NCBI GenBank assembly: GCA_050084985.1
Contig: JBITNC010000002.1
Coordinates: 23,746,001 to 23,810,000 of the forward strand
Reading direction: 5' to 3'
DNA: 64,000 nucleotides
Source: Nageia nagi
Taxonomy: Eukaryota; Pinophyta
The position numbers and the translations under genes were made by a program. Below the pieces are notes generated by a model. That model had not been told where the DNA came from. It saw only the letters and a program-made list of their open reading frames with translations, and ran no database searches. Every line of letters begins with the position of its first letter. Position 1 is the first letter of the stretch. Of this stretch, positions 11,558 to 22,740 are shown piece by piece.

Positions 11558-12061
11558 GTTAATACCAAGAAAAGTTTGATTTATACCTTTTTAAAGAGGT
11601 CTATCGTATGCTTTTCTTAAGATTTATCTAGGCATGCATTGATATTCAAAGTTTTTCCTAGAGATACCTTAATTTATTTGAAGTTAGGAATATTTTCAAT
11701 TCTTGAAAGATATTTTGCAAAATGATCAAGGAAGTATTTATAGGGAAATAATTGGTGAATCCTAACCATATATTAAGGTTCATAACTAAAACATTTATAA
11801 ATTGGGACTCAAGAATATAAGGAAGTTTAAAAAAATTGGTATCTTCACATTTTGGAGTAGGTATTAGAAACTAATACTCACACATTTCATCTTCATTACC
11901 ATGCTTGGTGGAAGTGGAAATACTTATCATAGCTAGAGGCTAAATGTTTTCTCCTTCATCATGTCCATAAATTCATAGGTTTTTAATTTGAATTAGTGTT
12001 TTAGGTGGATAAAGTGTTAATGATTTAATGTGGACATCATCAGAGATGGTCATACCACCAA
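11558..12061 (-). pseudogene. Athila-like Ty3 segment before RT (G2, part 2)
   Basis: On the minus strand the last part, near 11565-11680, reads a spacer (around SLGKTLNINACLDKS and RYKSNFSWY) that fits the linker between protease and RT of Athila-type elements. The reading continues in frame on the other side of E1 at 2240 when one copy of the duplication is counted. The remaining 12061-11700 stretch is too degraded to assign. It is bounded on the right by Copia E3. Confidence 0.6.
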
Positions 12062-12066
12062 TTTTG

Positions 12067-12545
12067 TGTTAGAAAATTATATATATTCTGGAGCAATGGA
12101 ATGCATAAAATATTGTAGAAAATATAAACATAGAAAATGCATAAAAAAGAGAGACACAGATATACGTGGTTCACCCAGTTTGGGCTACGTCCACCCCCAA
12201 TAGCCAGTCCTTCCTTTCTATTATCTAGCAAAGTGAAGAAAATACAACCTACAGCAGATCCATTGTAATATCCTCTGTTTTCTCTCACATCTCACGTCTC
12301 TATTTCTCACTCACCAAATCACGTCTATTACAATGCCCTCATACAAAGAGAGGGGTTTTTATCTAAGGAAAAAAGCCCTAAACCAAACATAAGTTCTACC
12401 GTCAGATTATTCACCTAATGAACGGCCTAGATTGACTAGAAATTACCATATTTTTACAAGGTAATTTTACAAACATTTTTAGCTTCCTGGGGTATACATC
12501 CGGTTGAAATAAAGAACTCTGAATAATCATGCTCCACACACAACA
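12067..12545 (-). repeat. E3 3' LTR (479 bp)
   Basis: In element sense it begins TGTTGTGTGTGGAGC at 12545 and ends TAACA at 12067. It contains the conserved hairpin GTGGACGTAGCC...TGAACCACG at 12159-12194 that is also found in E4. It pairs with 16563-17041. Confidence 0.94.
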
Positions 12546-12556
12546 ATCTCCCACTT
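12546..12556 (-). other. E3 polypurine tract
   Basis: AAGTGGGAGAT (minus sense) directly precedes the LTR start; E4 has nearly the same tract. Confidence 0.85.
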
Positions 12557-12641
12557 GGAGAATGATTGTAGCAACTCCACTACTACTTTATTTGCTGGAC
12601 AATGACTCCTCTTTGGACCTGGCTATTTCTCATCTTCATCA

Positions 12642-15600
12642 TCATCCTTGAAGACCAATTGAAACTAAGCATATTCTTAGTTTCTCCCTAGTTACAACTT
12701 TTGTTAACATATCTGCAGGATTCTGGCTAGTATGTATCTTTTCTAGCTTTAACTCTCCATCTTCTAACACTGATTGCATGAAATGTTACTTGAGTTGTAT
12801 GTGTTTAGTCCTGGAATGAAATGCTAAGTTCTTTGCAAGATGAATGGCACTTTGGCTATCACTGTATAGCATCCCCATATCATGCTCCTTACCCAATTCA
12901 CTCATAAACCTTTGAAACCAAATCATTTCTTTACTAGCCTCTGTAGCAGCAACATACTCTACTTCTGTTGTTGAAAGTGCAACAACACTTTGGATTTTTG
13001 AAACCCAACTAACAGCTGTTCTACCAACAGTAAATACATATCCTATAGTGCTCCTCCTATTATCTCTGTCACCTACCATATCTGCATCAACATATCCCTG
13101 TAGGGAAATGTTTGAACCACCAAAGCATAATGCTTGATTTGTGGTACCTTTCCTGGATTGTTCATGTACCTGCTTACGACTCCCACTGCATGTGCAATAA
13201 CAGGCCTTGTGCAGACCATTGCATACATTAAGCTTCCAACTGCTGATGCATATGGAACTTTAGACATATAATCCATGTCTTCTTGGGTCTTTGGGCACAT
13301 TTCCTTACTAAGTTTGAAATGGCTAGCAAAAGGTGCACTAACTGGTTTTGCATTGTGCATATTAAATCTTTTCAATACCTTTTGTATGTACTCATTCTGA
13401 GACAATGTTAATTGTGATTTTTCCTGTCTCTAGTGATTCTCATACTAAGGATTTGTTTTGCAGCTCCCAAATCCTTCATTGCAAATGAATTTGCCAATTT
13501 TCTTTTGAGCACATTTATTTCCTGCATGTTAGACCCTGCAACAAGCATGTCATCTACATACAATAACAATATAATATAGCTACCATCATTTTGCTTTTTC
13601 AAATAAACACAATGATCAGAGTGACATCTAGTGTAACCTTGTTTGGACATAAACTTATCAAATTTTAGATACCACTACCTTGGAGCCTGTTTTAAGCCAT
13701 ACAAGCTCTTCTTCAACCTGCATACTAGTTTCTCCTTCCCTTTCACCTCATATCCTTGTGGCTATTGCATATATATCTCTTCCTCCAAATCCCCATGGAG
13801 AAAGGCTATCTTTACATCTAACTGCTCAAGATGCAAATCTTCAGCTGCTATAAGACTAAAAATAGTTCTGATTGAAGTCATTTTAACAATAGGAGAAAAT
13901 ATTTCATCAAAATCAATACCTTTCTTCTATGCGAACCCCTTCACCACAAGTCTAGCTTTGTTCATCTGTTTTCCTCCATCTTCTTCCTTCAGCTTGTAAA
14001 CCCATTTATTCTTTAGTGTAGTTTTTCCTGCAGGCAACCTGACTAAGTCCCAAGTCTGGTTATGCATTAAGGAGTCCATCTCTTCTTCCATGGCTACCTC
14101 CCACTTCTTCCTGCTTTCAACCTACATTGCTTCTTCATAACATTCAGGTTCACCAGAATCAGTCAATAATAAATAATATAATGAAGGAGAGTTTCATTCA
14201 GGGGGTCTACTTATCCTGGTAGATCTTCTAACACAACTTTCAGGTGTTTAGGGTTCCTGTTGCTGTTGTGGTGGTTGGTTATTATTATTTTCAAGCACCT
14301 TTACTTTTTCAGTGATTTCATCAAGAACTATGTATTCCTTATTTTCTTTTTCTTGTTTCTTTTCCTGCAACTAATTCTTATAGAAGACCTTTTCATTGAA
14401 TATTACATCTCTACTCCTAGTGATTTTGTGATTTTCGTAATCATATAAGAGATAACCAAAATCATTAACACCATATCCAATAAAGGTACATTTCTTTGAC
14501 TTTGCCTCAAGCTTTGTTCTATTTTCTTTATCAATATGGAAAAAGGCCTCACAACCAAAAGGCTTTAAAAAGGAGTAGTTTACCTTTTTACCTGTCCATG
14601 CTTCCTCTAGAACACCACCATCCAAGGAACTTGAAGGTCCTCTATTTATTAGATAAACAGCAGTATATATAGCTTCTGCCCAAAACTATAAAGGCAATCC
14701 TGCATGCAATCTCATGCACCTTGCATGCTCCATGATTGTCCTATTCATCCTTTCTGACACACCATTTTCTTGTGGTGTTCTTGGAACTATCTTCTCTCTA
14801 CGAATTCCATGTTCTGAATAGTACCTATCAAACTCTTTGCTGCAATATTCACCTCCATTGTCTGATCTAAGACACTTCAATTTCTTTCCTGTCTCAATCT
14901 CAACCAAAGCTTTCCATTTCTTGAAAGTATCAAATACATCAGATTTATTCTTAATACAATAAATCCAAGTTTTTCTAGTTGCAGCATCAATAAAGGTAAC
15001 ATAATAATGAAAGCCACCAAGAGATGATACCTGAGCAGGTTCCCATAAATCTGTATGCACAAGCTCTAATTTTTGGCTCTTCTTTTCTTTCCCAACTCTG
15101 AGAAATCTGACTCTCTTCTATTTTCCATAAATGCAATTCTCACAAAAATCCAAATCAACATTCTTCAAACCTGGCAACAAATTTCTTGAGTGAAGAATCT
15201 TCATCCCCTTTTCACTCATGTGTCTGAGCCTATGATGCCATAATGCTGCATCTGCTCCTTTGGAAGTTAAAGCATTAACAGAGTTAGAAATACCATTGCA
15301 TAAATACAATGTACCAATCTTTTCACCTCTTGCTATTACCAGGGCTCCTTTGGTGACCTTCCAAGCTTTATCTGTGAAAGTTGTCACACAACCTTCACTA
15401 CCTAACTGCCCTGTTGAAATCAAATTTTTCCTTAGATCTGGAACATGCCTTACCTCCTTTAGTAGCCATTGGTTTCCATTCTACTATTTTATAAGAACCT
15501 TACCCATTCCAACAATTTTACATGGTTTATCATCACCCAAACAAACTTGTCCAAAATCTCCTTGAACATAGTCATGAAAATATTTCTTATCAGGTGTGGC

Positions 15601-16488
15601 ATGGAATGAGGCCCCTGAATCTACCACCTAGAAATTATTAATATTTTCAAAAGAAAGAATCAAAGCATCTTGTAACATCTCACCTGTCACATTTGCTTCA
15701 TGATTATTTTCTTGCTGTGCATCTCCTTCTTTTCCCTTTCGAGATCTACAGTCTCTCTTTAAGTGTCCTTTCTTTCTGCATTTCTAGCACTCTAACCCCG
15801 ATCTGGACTTGGATCTGCCTCTCCTTGATTTACTGTGATATCCTGAGCTCTTTCCTTTTTCCATTTTTCTTCCCCTAGAATCTACACTCAAAGCATTTCC
15901 TGATGTCTCACCAGAGCTTTTCCATCGCATTTCCTCACTAAGGATAGCACCGATAACATCATCAAACTTTAAAGTACTAGATCCAAACACAGAGTTACTA
16001 ATGGCCATTACTAAACCATTCCAACTTTTTGATAATGAGCACAAGAATAATAGAGCTCTAACTTCATCATCAAAGTTTACCTCTACAAAACTTAACTGAC
16101 TTGTAACAGTATTAAAATCATTTAAATGATCTGCAACAGATCCACCTTCTGACATCTTCATATTAAATAACCATTTCATAAGAAATACCTTGTTTGAGGC
16201 TAAGGGTTTTTCATATAGTTTTGAAAACATCTGAAACAAACCCTCTGTTGTTGTTTCCTTTGAAATGTTGAAGGCAACTGATGTAGCGAGGCTCAACCAT
16301 ATTGCTCTGAGTGCCTTTCTATCGAGAAGGTTCCACTCTTCATCTGTCATATCCATCGGCTTCTTTGTTTTTTTGCCCAATGGTAGGTACAGATCTTTCT
16401 GATACAGATAATCTTCCATCTGCATCTTTCATAGTGAGAAATTTTGGCCATTAAATTTCTCAACCCTAAACTTACCATCTTCCGCCAT
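12642..16488 (-). pseudogene. Copia gag-pol polyprotein of E3, broken
   Basis: The likely start is the ATG at 16488-16486 (MAEDGKFRVEKFNGQNF), matching the MAEERRLKVERFNGQGF start of E4. Gag runs to about 15720, with an arginine/serine-rich end and a knuckle whose second Cys is kept (KCRKKGHLKRDC). Protease shows VVDSGASFHAT near 15600 (intact triad). Integrase covers about 15240-14500: HHRLRHM.., CENCIYGK, VHTDLWEP, RSDNGGEY, TPQENGVSERMN. RT is at about 14060-13100 (YVDDMLVAG intact). RNase H is at 13080-12644 (TTEVEYVA, YSDSQSAIHLA). Stops: TGA at 16429 and TAG at 15784, 15628, 15118, 14686, 14122, 13927, 13762 and 13675, plus frameshifts near 13408 and 13075. Eight of these nine stops are TAG at former CAG or TGG codons. 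Confidence 0.92.
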
Positions 16489-16547
16489 TGCTCCCACTCG
16501 AACGAGGAATCCTTCTTTCCTATGAGTTTATCAGCCAAATAGACCTT

Positions 16548-16560
16548 GGCTCTGATACTA
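16548..16560 (-). other. E3 primer binding site
   Basis: TAGTATCAGAGCC in element sense, two bases inside the 5' LTR; one change from TGGTATCAGAGCC, complementary to initiator tRNA-Met. Confidence 0.88.
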
Positions 16561-16562
16561 GT

Positions 16563-17041
16563 TGTTAGAAAATTATATATATTTCGAAGCAATGGAATGC
16601 ATAAAATATTTTAGAAAATATAAACACAGAAAATGCATAAACAAGAGAGACATAGATATACGTGGTTCACCCAGTTTGGGCTACGTCCACCCCCAACAGC
16701 CAATCCTTCCTTTCTATTATCTAGCAAAGTGAAGAAAATACAACCTACAGTAGATCTGCTGTAATATCCTCTATTTTCTCTCACATCTCACATCTCTATT
16801 TCTCACTCACCAAATCACGTTTGTTACAATGCCCTCATACAAAGAGAGGGGTTTTTATCTAAGGAAAAAATCCCTAAACCAAACATAAGTTCTACCGTCA
16901 GATTATTCGCCTAATAATTGGCCTAGATTGACTAGAAATTACCATATTTTTACAAGGTAATTTTACTAACATTTTTAGCTTCCTGGGGTATACATCCGGT
17001 TGAAATAAAGAACTCTGAACAATCATGCTCCACACACAACA
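16563..17041 (-). repeat. E3 5' LTR (479 bp)
   Basis: The same length as its partner at 12067-12545. It is flanked by the duplication ttttg at 17042-17046 and by the primer site at 16548-16560. The hairpin GTGGACGTAGCC...GAACCACG is at 16655-16690. Confidence 0.94.
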
Positions 17042-20000
17042 TTTTGTAACTAATACATTAATTATCAACCAAGGACATCCTAAGAATCTTGGGTGGTCAG
17101 CAAGAGGGTTTTAATTTGCATGATTATTAATTCAAATGGATATTCCCATGAAGAAATAATTATCATGATATTATCCAAAATTGCTTATGATTTCATTATT
17201 GATATTTTTGCAAGTTGTGACAGTGTGGGTGTAGATATAATATTTTGTAAACCTAATCAATTCATAGCTATGTTGGTCATGAAATTAATGGATACATTTA
17301 GATATATTAAGAACTTTTTCAAGGTACTCCATCTTATATGCATAGTGAGGATAGGTACACTAATATTCATATATGTTTGAAAGATGAGTATTCCAAACAT
17401 TATATTAGAAAGTTATCCTAATACCTACATAGTCTTGGGGTCCTTCCATTTTCTACCTAGTCATTTAATGCATAATTACCTAATTATATTAATGTATATT
17501 GAGCATATTTTAATGTTTAAATAAATAGAATATTAATATTAATATTATGAAGTTTAGATAGTATATCAAATTCAAATTTTAGTATTTCTTTCTATTATAT
17601 CATCAACTTTTGAGAAAAGGGTGGATCATTTTGAATTGGTTGACACTCTTTAGCAATGGGAGAGTGGCCTATTTTTAATGCAAATTTTACAACATAGTTT
17701 TATGTTCTTATGGATTTCTCCATAATTATATCAATCTTTTTCATATATTTTGCTACAAAAATAGTAGGTTATAATTTTTCAATAACATGAATGTTTTTTT
17801 CAATAAGACTTTCATCCTTCTCTCAGTATGATAAGAGTATTAGAATCAAGTAATATTTTTCATGATATAAGTTAAATTTCTTGGTAAGGTAACATAAAAA
17901 TTGAATATGTTCCTTCAACCTCATATAAATTTTGTTAAGTAGAAAGTTAATTATTCATATTGGTTACCAACTAAGAAGGAAGAAGGGGTTGTTTAGGTAG
18001 AGAAGTATTGTTCACTAGAGATGAGATGCAGGTAAAAGATGTTATTTAGGGGCTTGGCCTCTAAATTAGGATGTACTAAAAGGAAATATTATAGAGTCCA
18101 TTACTGAGTTTTCCAACTCTACTATGGCCATGACTAAGTATTCTTGTTGGGATCATTAAGACCAATTTACTTATGGTTGTGATCAATATTGATAACCATA
18201 ATAAAAAGTAGGAGCTTAAGCATAAGAAATACCTAGTGGATAGTATCCTTAATTAAAACCTTTAACGGATATTATTTGATAAATGAAACAAATTTCATCT
18301 ATATCTTGAAGTTTTGACTCCTTTAACATCAACTTTACTATAGAAAGATGTTTGTAACTATCACTAGATTGGGATTAATCATAGATGTTGCAAATTTTAA
18401 TTTTATCCAATAAACATTCATGAAGAGCATGATTCTTCTTATAGTGTGTTCAATACACTCCCTCAATAGTATTATCAACTTTCCTTTGTAGCATATCTAT
18501 GGAGAATGTGAATGTTCCAAGTAACTACATTTTTAAATTATCAAGCATATTACTAAGCTTAGTGCAGGTTACTTCCAAGATGTAGTTCCAATAGATTTAT
18601 TCTTGTATACAGTTGGCCTAGTATGAGAGTAGATAGTACATAGTGTTGACCCATGGAATGTGATATTACTCTAGGGAGGTATTACATAGGCTAAGAATTG
18701 GATGAAGAATGAATTCCTCAATCTTTAAATACAAGCCAAATTTTTCCATGGGGAGGATTTGGTTTGTAGGTCAAAAATATAGGAAAGAGAGGTAAATAAT
18801 AGAAAATAAAAAGCATAGAGAATAATAAATAAATGGGAAATAAAAAAAATAAAAAGGGTAATATTGCTTAACCAACATGGGCTTTTGATGACTAAGATCA
18901 GAACTATAGAGAGGTATACTTGGATAACAACCATAAATAATAACATGCACTGATTTTGTGATAAGAGAGATGGGACTAACAACCAAATACTTCATCCACC
19001 ATCCTTAGTAATACAAGAAACATCCAACACTTGTAACCATTTAAATAGTCTAGAGAATATGAAAATGAACGGAAGGGAAAAGGAAAACTTTCCAAGGTAA
19101 TACACATTGTTCTACAATACATGGTAATTCAATACTAGAAATATCTCCTCTATCATAACATTTAGAGTATCTATTGATTTGTCTCTTAATCCATTTAGAA
19201 AAATGGTCTTCAACATATCTTTAAAAAGGTTAATGTTTCCTCTCTATTGTACAAACTTGAATCATTCTATATAATATTCAAGAGGTTCATCTTCTTTCCA
19301 AGCTATTAAAAAAGGATGATCTCTTACCTTGTATAAATCTTGGTATTTCTCCACAAAGATTTCTTTTATACTCATTCTAGTAGTATTTATCCATGACGAT
19401 TGCTTTCATACTCATTCTAGTTCCTCCATAATTGGTGGTGGAGTTCTAAGGTAGGCTTATAAACCATTATAAAGCTAAATATTTTAATGTGTATGGGAAT
19501 AATTTTAATATTTAGACATCATTCATAAATCTTATGAAGTACCTCATACTAAAATAATAAGACATTTTGATCTTCAATCACCAACCCTCAGAAGGTAGGT
19601 ATCACTAAAGGAGAGATGTTCTTTGTTGGAGTATCACCCACATTACCTAGAAAATGAATGGAATACTTGAAATTATTTTGAGTGGCTATTATGTATAGGT
19701 ACATATTATACACCCATAAATTCCACAAACTATGTTAATATCATGGTATTGGTGTGGGTGATTGAGTACATGTTGATGATTCCTATTGTTATTATTGTTG
19801 ATATGACTTAGATTATTCTAGTTATTAACCTTGATCTTTACCACCTATTATTATTTCAAGGGAATACAAATGTCCAAATATATATCATGAATGAGTAGCT
19901 CCTAGTGGCACTCCTTTAAAAAGTTTGAGTTTCCCTTTAGCCTTATATGGAATGGTGTGCTATTGTGAAGAAAGTGAGAATGTCCTCCTATACCTTCAAT

Positions 20001-20341
20001 TGTTCCTATTGCTTTTGGTCAACACCCATATTTTACTTAGGGTTGGAAACAAATCATATATTCTTATCTTATGGATGAGTCATTCATCATTTCCATCACT
20101 ACCAATTTATTCTAACAAAAATAAAATAACAAAGAAACTCAAATATTATAAATTAAACTAACTTAGAAGGTAATTTAAATCAAAATTACACAAATAAAAT
20201 TACTACATAATGTGACTTGTCAACACTTTTATTTCCACTTGAGAATAAATTTTGTTGTATTAGACTAGGAAACCCCTTCAATTACTTCAACATGAAATAA
20301 TCCTCAATGACTTATAGGGTCCAATATTATTTTTGTAGCCT
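17042..20341 (-). pseudogene. Athila-like Ty3 gag-protease region, heavily decayed (G2, part 1)
   Basis: Read on the minus strand, 19100-19400 encodes a gag core (SIKEIFVEKYQDLYKV..., EPLEYYIEWFKFVQ, NLFKDMLKTIFLNGLRDK), the Retrotrans_gag type of sequence. Near 17600-17690 a half-decayed nucleocapsid knuckle reads IGHSPIAKEC. The rest (17100-17560 and 17900-19000) should hold the gag end and protease, but I cannot assign residues there. The order gag to knuckle toward lower coordinates agrees with the RT pieces at 11558-12061 and 1597-2240, so this is the upstream part of the same element interrupted by E3 and E1. Confidence 0.55.
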
Positions 20342-20359
20342 TCCCTAACAATAATGCCA
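20342..20359 (-). other. Probable primer binding site of G2
   Basis: In element sense TTGGCATTATTGTTAGGG, a decayed form of the TGGCGCCGTTG(T/C)CGGGG primer site found in many Ty3/Athila elements. It lies upstream of the G2 gag and marks the end of its 5' LTR near 20365. Confidence 0.5.
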
Positions 20360-20364
20360 AAAAG

Positions 20365-22111
20365 TGATGTTTTGAATCACTCTTATATATCAACCATATT
20401 TTGATTTAAAAGGGGAATTACACTATATGAGCCAATACAATTCCTTAATATTGCAAAGCTATTATAGTTCTATAAAATTTCAATAAGATGAAAGCTCACA
20501 TACCAAATAATGAAGAAAATCTAAACTATAACTGACTTTATTAAAGTTAGATTAGATAAGAATAATATAACAACTTAACAAGTAAATAGAAATAAAATAC
20601 TAACTTGAATACTTTCAATACACTATTAATCCTACACTAATCTATTTTATAAGCAAGACTATAGGGACTGACCACTCTTAGTGGGCTCTTACCAATATTG
20701 GATAGTTTACAAGACCTTATATTTTGTTCTACCTTTATCTCAACTTAATATATTAAATAATCATTGAACTCAAAGACACAACAAAATCATGAAGAAATTT
20801 ATTAAATCAAATATTCAATTGTTCCATTACAATAAGGTAGTGTGTCTACAACAATGGATGCATAGAAACTCTAGCTATTACAACACAAATGAGAACATTG
20901 ACTACATTAGACTATTGAACTATTACAATGGTATCAATGGGTTCTATTTATGCTATACCTAGATCCTTATTATTATAATTAAAGGAAACTAAACAAAGCA
21001 AATAATTTCCTTTTACTTAAAATAGTATAACTATTGTAACTATTTACAAATATGGATATGTATATACCCCATTTATAAGGAGTGGAGTTGGTTGAGTAGG
21101 ATTGGTTTAAAACTACTAGAAGAAATCCACCCAACTATCAGTATCCTAATCTCAAGTTACTATTACAACCAACTACTAGCTTTTTATAATTTATGGGAAG
21201 TGCCCAAAGTTATAGGAAATATTAGAAACTATAGGAAATTCTCTTATCAACTTGGTACTTTCATTAATATACATATTTATTAAGTATTGTACTTTAAAAT
21301 TTTTGGTGATAAGTTCTTAATCTTAGGATACATCCTTATATTCATTTTATTTAAGTCTCCTTTAAATATTTAAATGCTTCCAGACTTCTATGGATGGTTC
21401 TATACATGCTTCTTTCTAGGACATTTTGTAGTACATTTCATAGTATTAACAAGCAATAACATGTAGATCATAAAAATATGTAACACACCAAAGTATAAAT
21501 AAATAGAAGCTAATACAAATAATTCATCATAAATATTACTTACATGCATCCATTATCACATTTAAGTATAAGCTATTTATCCATATAAATAAAATTCATC
21601 AAAATATCCATAGTTTTTAAGGGTGTAAAAATAGGTAAAAGAGAGTAATGTTTAGCTTATATTTTTAACCTATCACTTGCCATACCACTTTTTACCTACC
21701 TATCCACTTGAACATTTTAAAGTTGTAAAATCATTAATAGAATTGAAAAAAATCCTAGGAAGAAGGGAAGCTCACATATGGAAGGCTCTCACAAAGAAAG
21801 ACAATGAGTGGTAGAGATATTTAGCCTAATTAGCTAGACTTTATAGTTGCAAGAAGCTACAAAACTAATGGAAAAGTATCAAAATATTTGATATAGAAAA
21901 ATAGAGGTGCTCACTACAAGAAAATCTTAGAAACTAAGAGAAACTTTGTTAGAATAAAAATAATACTATAATAAAACTTATCAATACATAACTCAAGGAT
22001 CATGCAACATATAAGACATACTCAGAGGATTTTAATTCTGAATCCATAAAATATTGAGTGAAAAACCTATGGAAGTGAGTAAAGTAAACTTGTATCACCT
22101 ACAACCACACA
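20365..22111 (-). repeat. Probable 5' LTR of G2; no gene seen
   Basis: AT-rich sequence without open frames of interest, beginning at the TG (CA in element sense) after the G2 primer site. The second LTR is not recognisable in the window, so the outer end is unknown. The sequence may continue beyond E4 at 27229. A CACTACAAGAAAAT word at 21912 resembles a CACTA-transposon end but has no partner. Confidence 0.35.
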
Positions 22112-22116
22112 CAAAC

Positions 22117-22662
22117 TGTTAGAAAATGGAGACTACAACTGGCTAGAAAACAGAAAGCAGTTTCTTTCTGTTTAACACCAAATTTTAGTTGCCAAGAAGC
22201 CATGACACCTAGTTATCAGTTATAGAAGGGTTGGGGGTTACCTAACGACCTTCCTGATCCAACTTGGGTTTAAGTTGGGTTAGTTTGTACCTATAAATAA
22301 GAGGCTTGAGTTGAGGCATGTAGTATTGTAGTTTTGACAGCAATTGTAAAGTAGATTGTGATTGTTGAGAGAGAGAGATTGTAGTGAGGTTTTGTTGTAA
22401 CTCCAAAGTGAAGATTGTAGCAAGGTTATGCTGTTGGTTTGTTGCTTGGAGGACTTTGAAGAATGATATGCAAAAGGGTTGAAAGCTTCTCCGTGGATGT
22501 AGCCTACATTGGGTGAACCACGTTATCTCTTGTGTCTCTCTTTGTGTAATTGATGTTCATGGTTATTTGATTTCAGTAGTATGCTTTGAATGTTGTTTCT
22601 TTTGCTAAGGAGTAAGAGAATTATTGATGCTCTTGCTTATATAAACTTATTTAATCCTAACA
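22117..22662 (+). repeat. E4 5' LTR (546 bp)
   Basis: TGTTAGAAAA...CTAACA. It contains a TATA box at 22292-22299, a GA microsatellite-like GAGAGAGAGA near 22370, and the hairpin CCGTGGATGTAGCC...GAACCACG at 22491-22522. Confidence 0.96.
22292..22299 (+). promoter_or_regulatory. TATA box of E4 5' LTR
   Basis: TATAAATA in the context ACCTATAAATAAGAGGC; the same sequence is unchanged in the 3' LTR. Start of transcription is expected near 22325. Confidence 0.7.
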
Positions 22663-22664
22663 AG

Positions 22665-22676
22665 TGGTATCAGAGC
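22665..22676 (+). other. E4 primer binding site
   Basis: TGGTATCAGAGC, the standard plant Copia site for initiator tRNA-Met, two bases after the LTR. Confidence 0.95.
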
Positions 22677-22740
22677 TTGTTGTTGTGTTGGGATTTTGTT
22701 GGTGAATCTTGTGTGTAGATTGGAAACCAGGAAGAGCACT

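Larger units (their letters stand above)
2236..11562 (+). mobile_element. Copia LTR retrotransposon E1, full length, degenerate
   Basis: The element has two LTRs of about 503 bp beginning TGTTGGAATG, a tRNA-iMet type primer site just inside the left LTR, a purine tract AAAGGGGAG just before the right LTR, and a gag-PR-IN-RT-RNH order typical of Ty1/Copia. The flanking five bases are ggtaa (2236-2240) and gttaa (11558-11562), a target duplication with one change. The LTRs differ at about 26 positions by hand comparison (about 5 percent). The coding part has many stops. E1 sits inside the RT region of G2. A second member of the family is E2 (47326 to about 55915, minus strand). Confidence 0.92.
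12062..17046 (-). mobile_element. Copia LTR retrotransposon E3, full length, minus strand
   Basis: Two 479-bp LTRs (12067-12545 and 16563-17041) flank a gag-pol region read on the minus strand. The target duplication ttttg is perfect (12062-12066 and 17042-17046). The primer site and purine tract are in the right places. The LTRs differ at about 24 positions (about 5 percent). The coding part is closer to E4 than to E1/E2: gag has the same MQMEDYLYQKDLY and EEWNLLDRKAL words. It is inserted in G2. Confidence 0.95.

Noticed and set aside
16347-16592. Minus-strand frame with KVYLADKLIGKKDSSFEWEQW upstream of the E3 gag
   Set aside because: It overlaps the primer site and the gag start in another frame. 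The gag start MAEDGK... is supported by likeness to E4.
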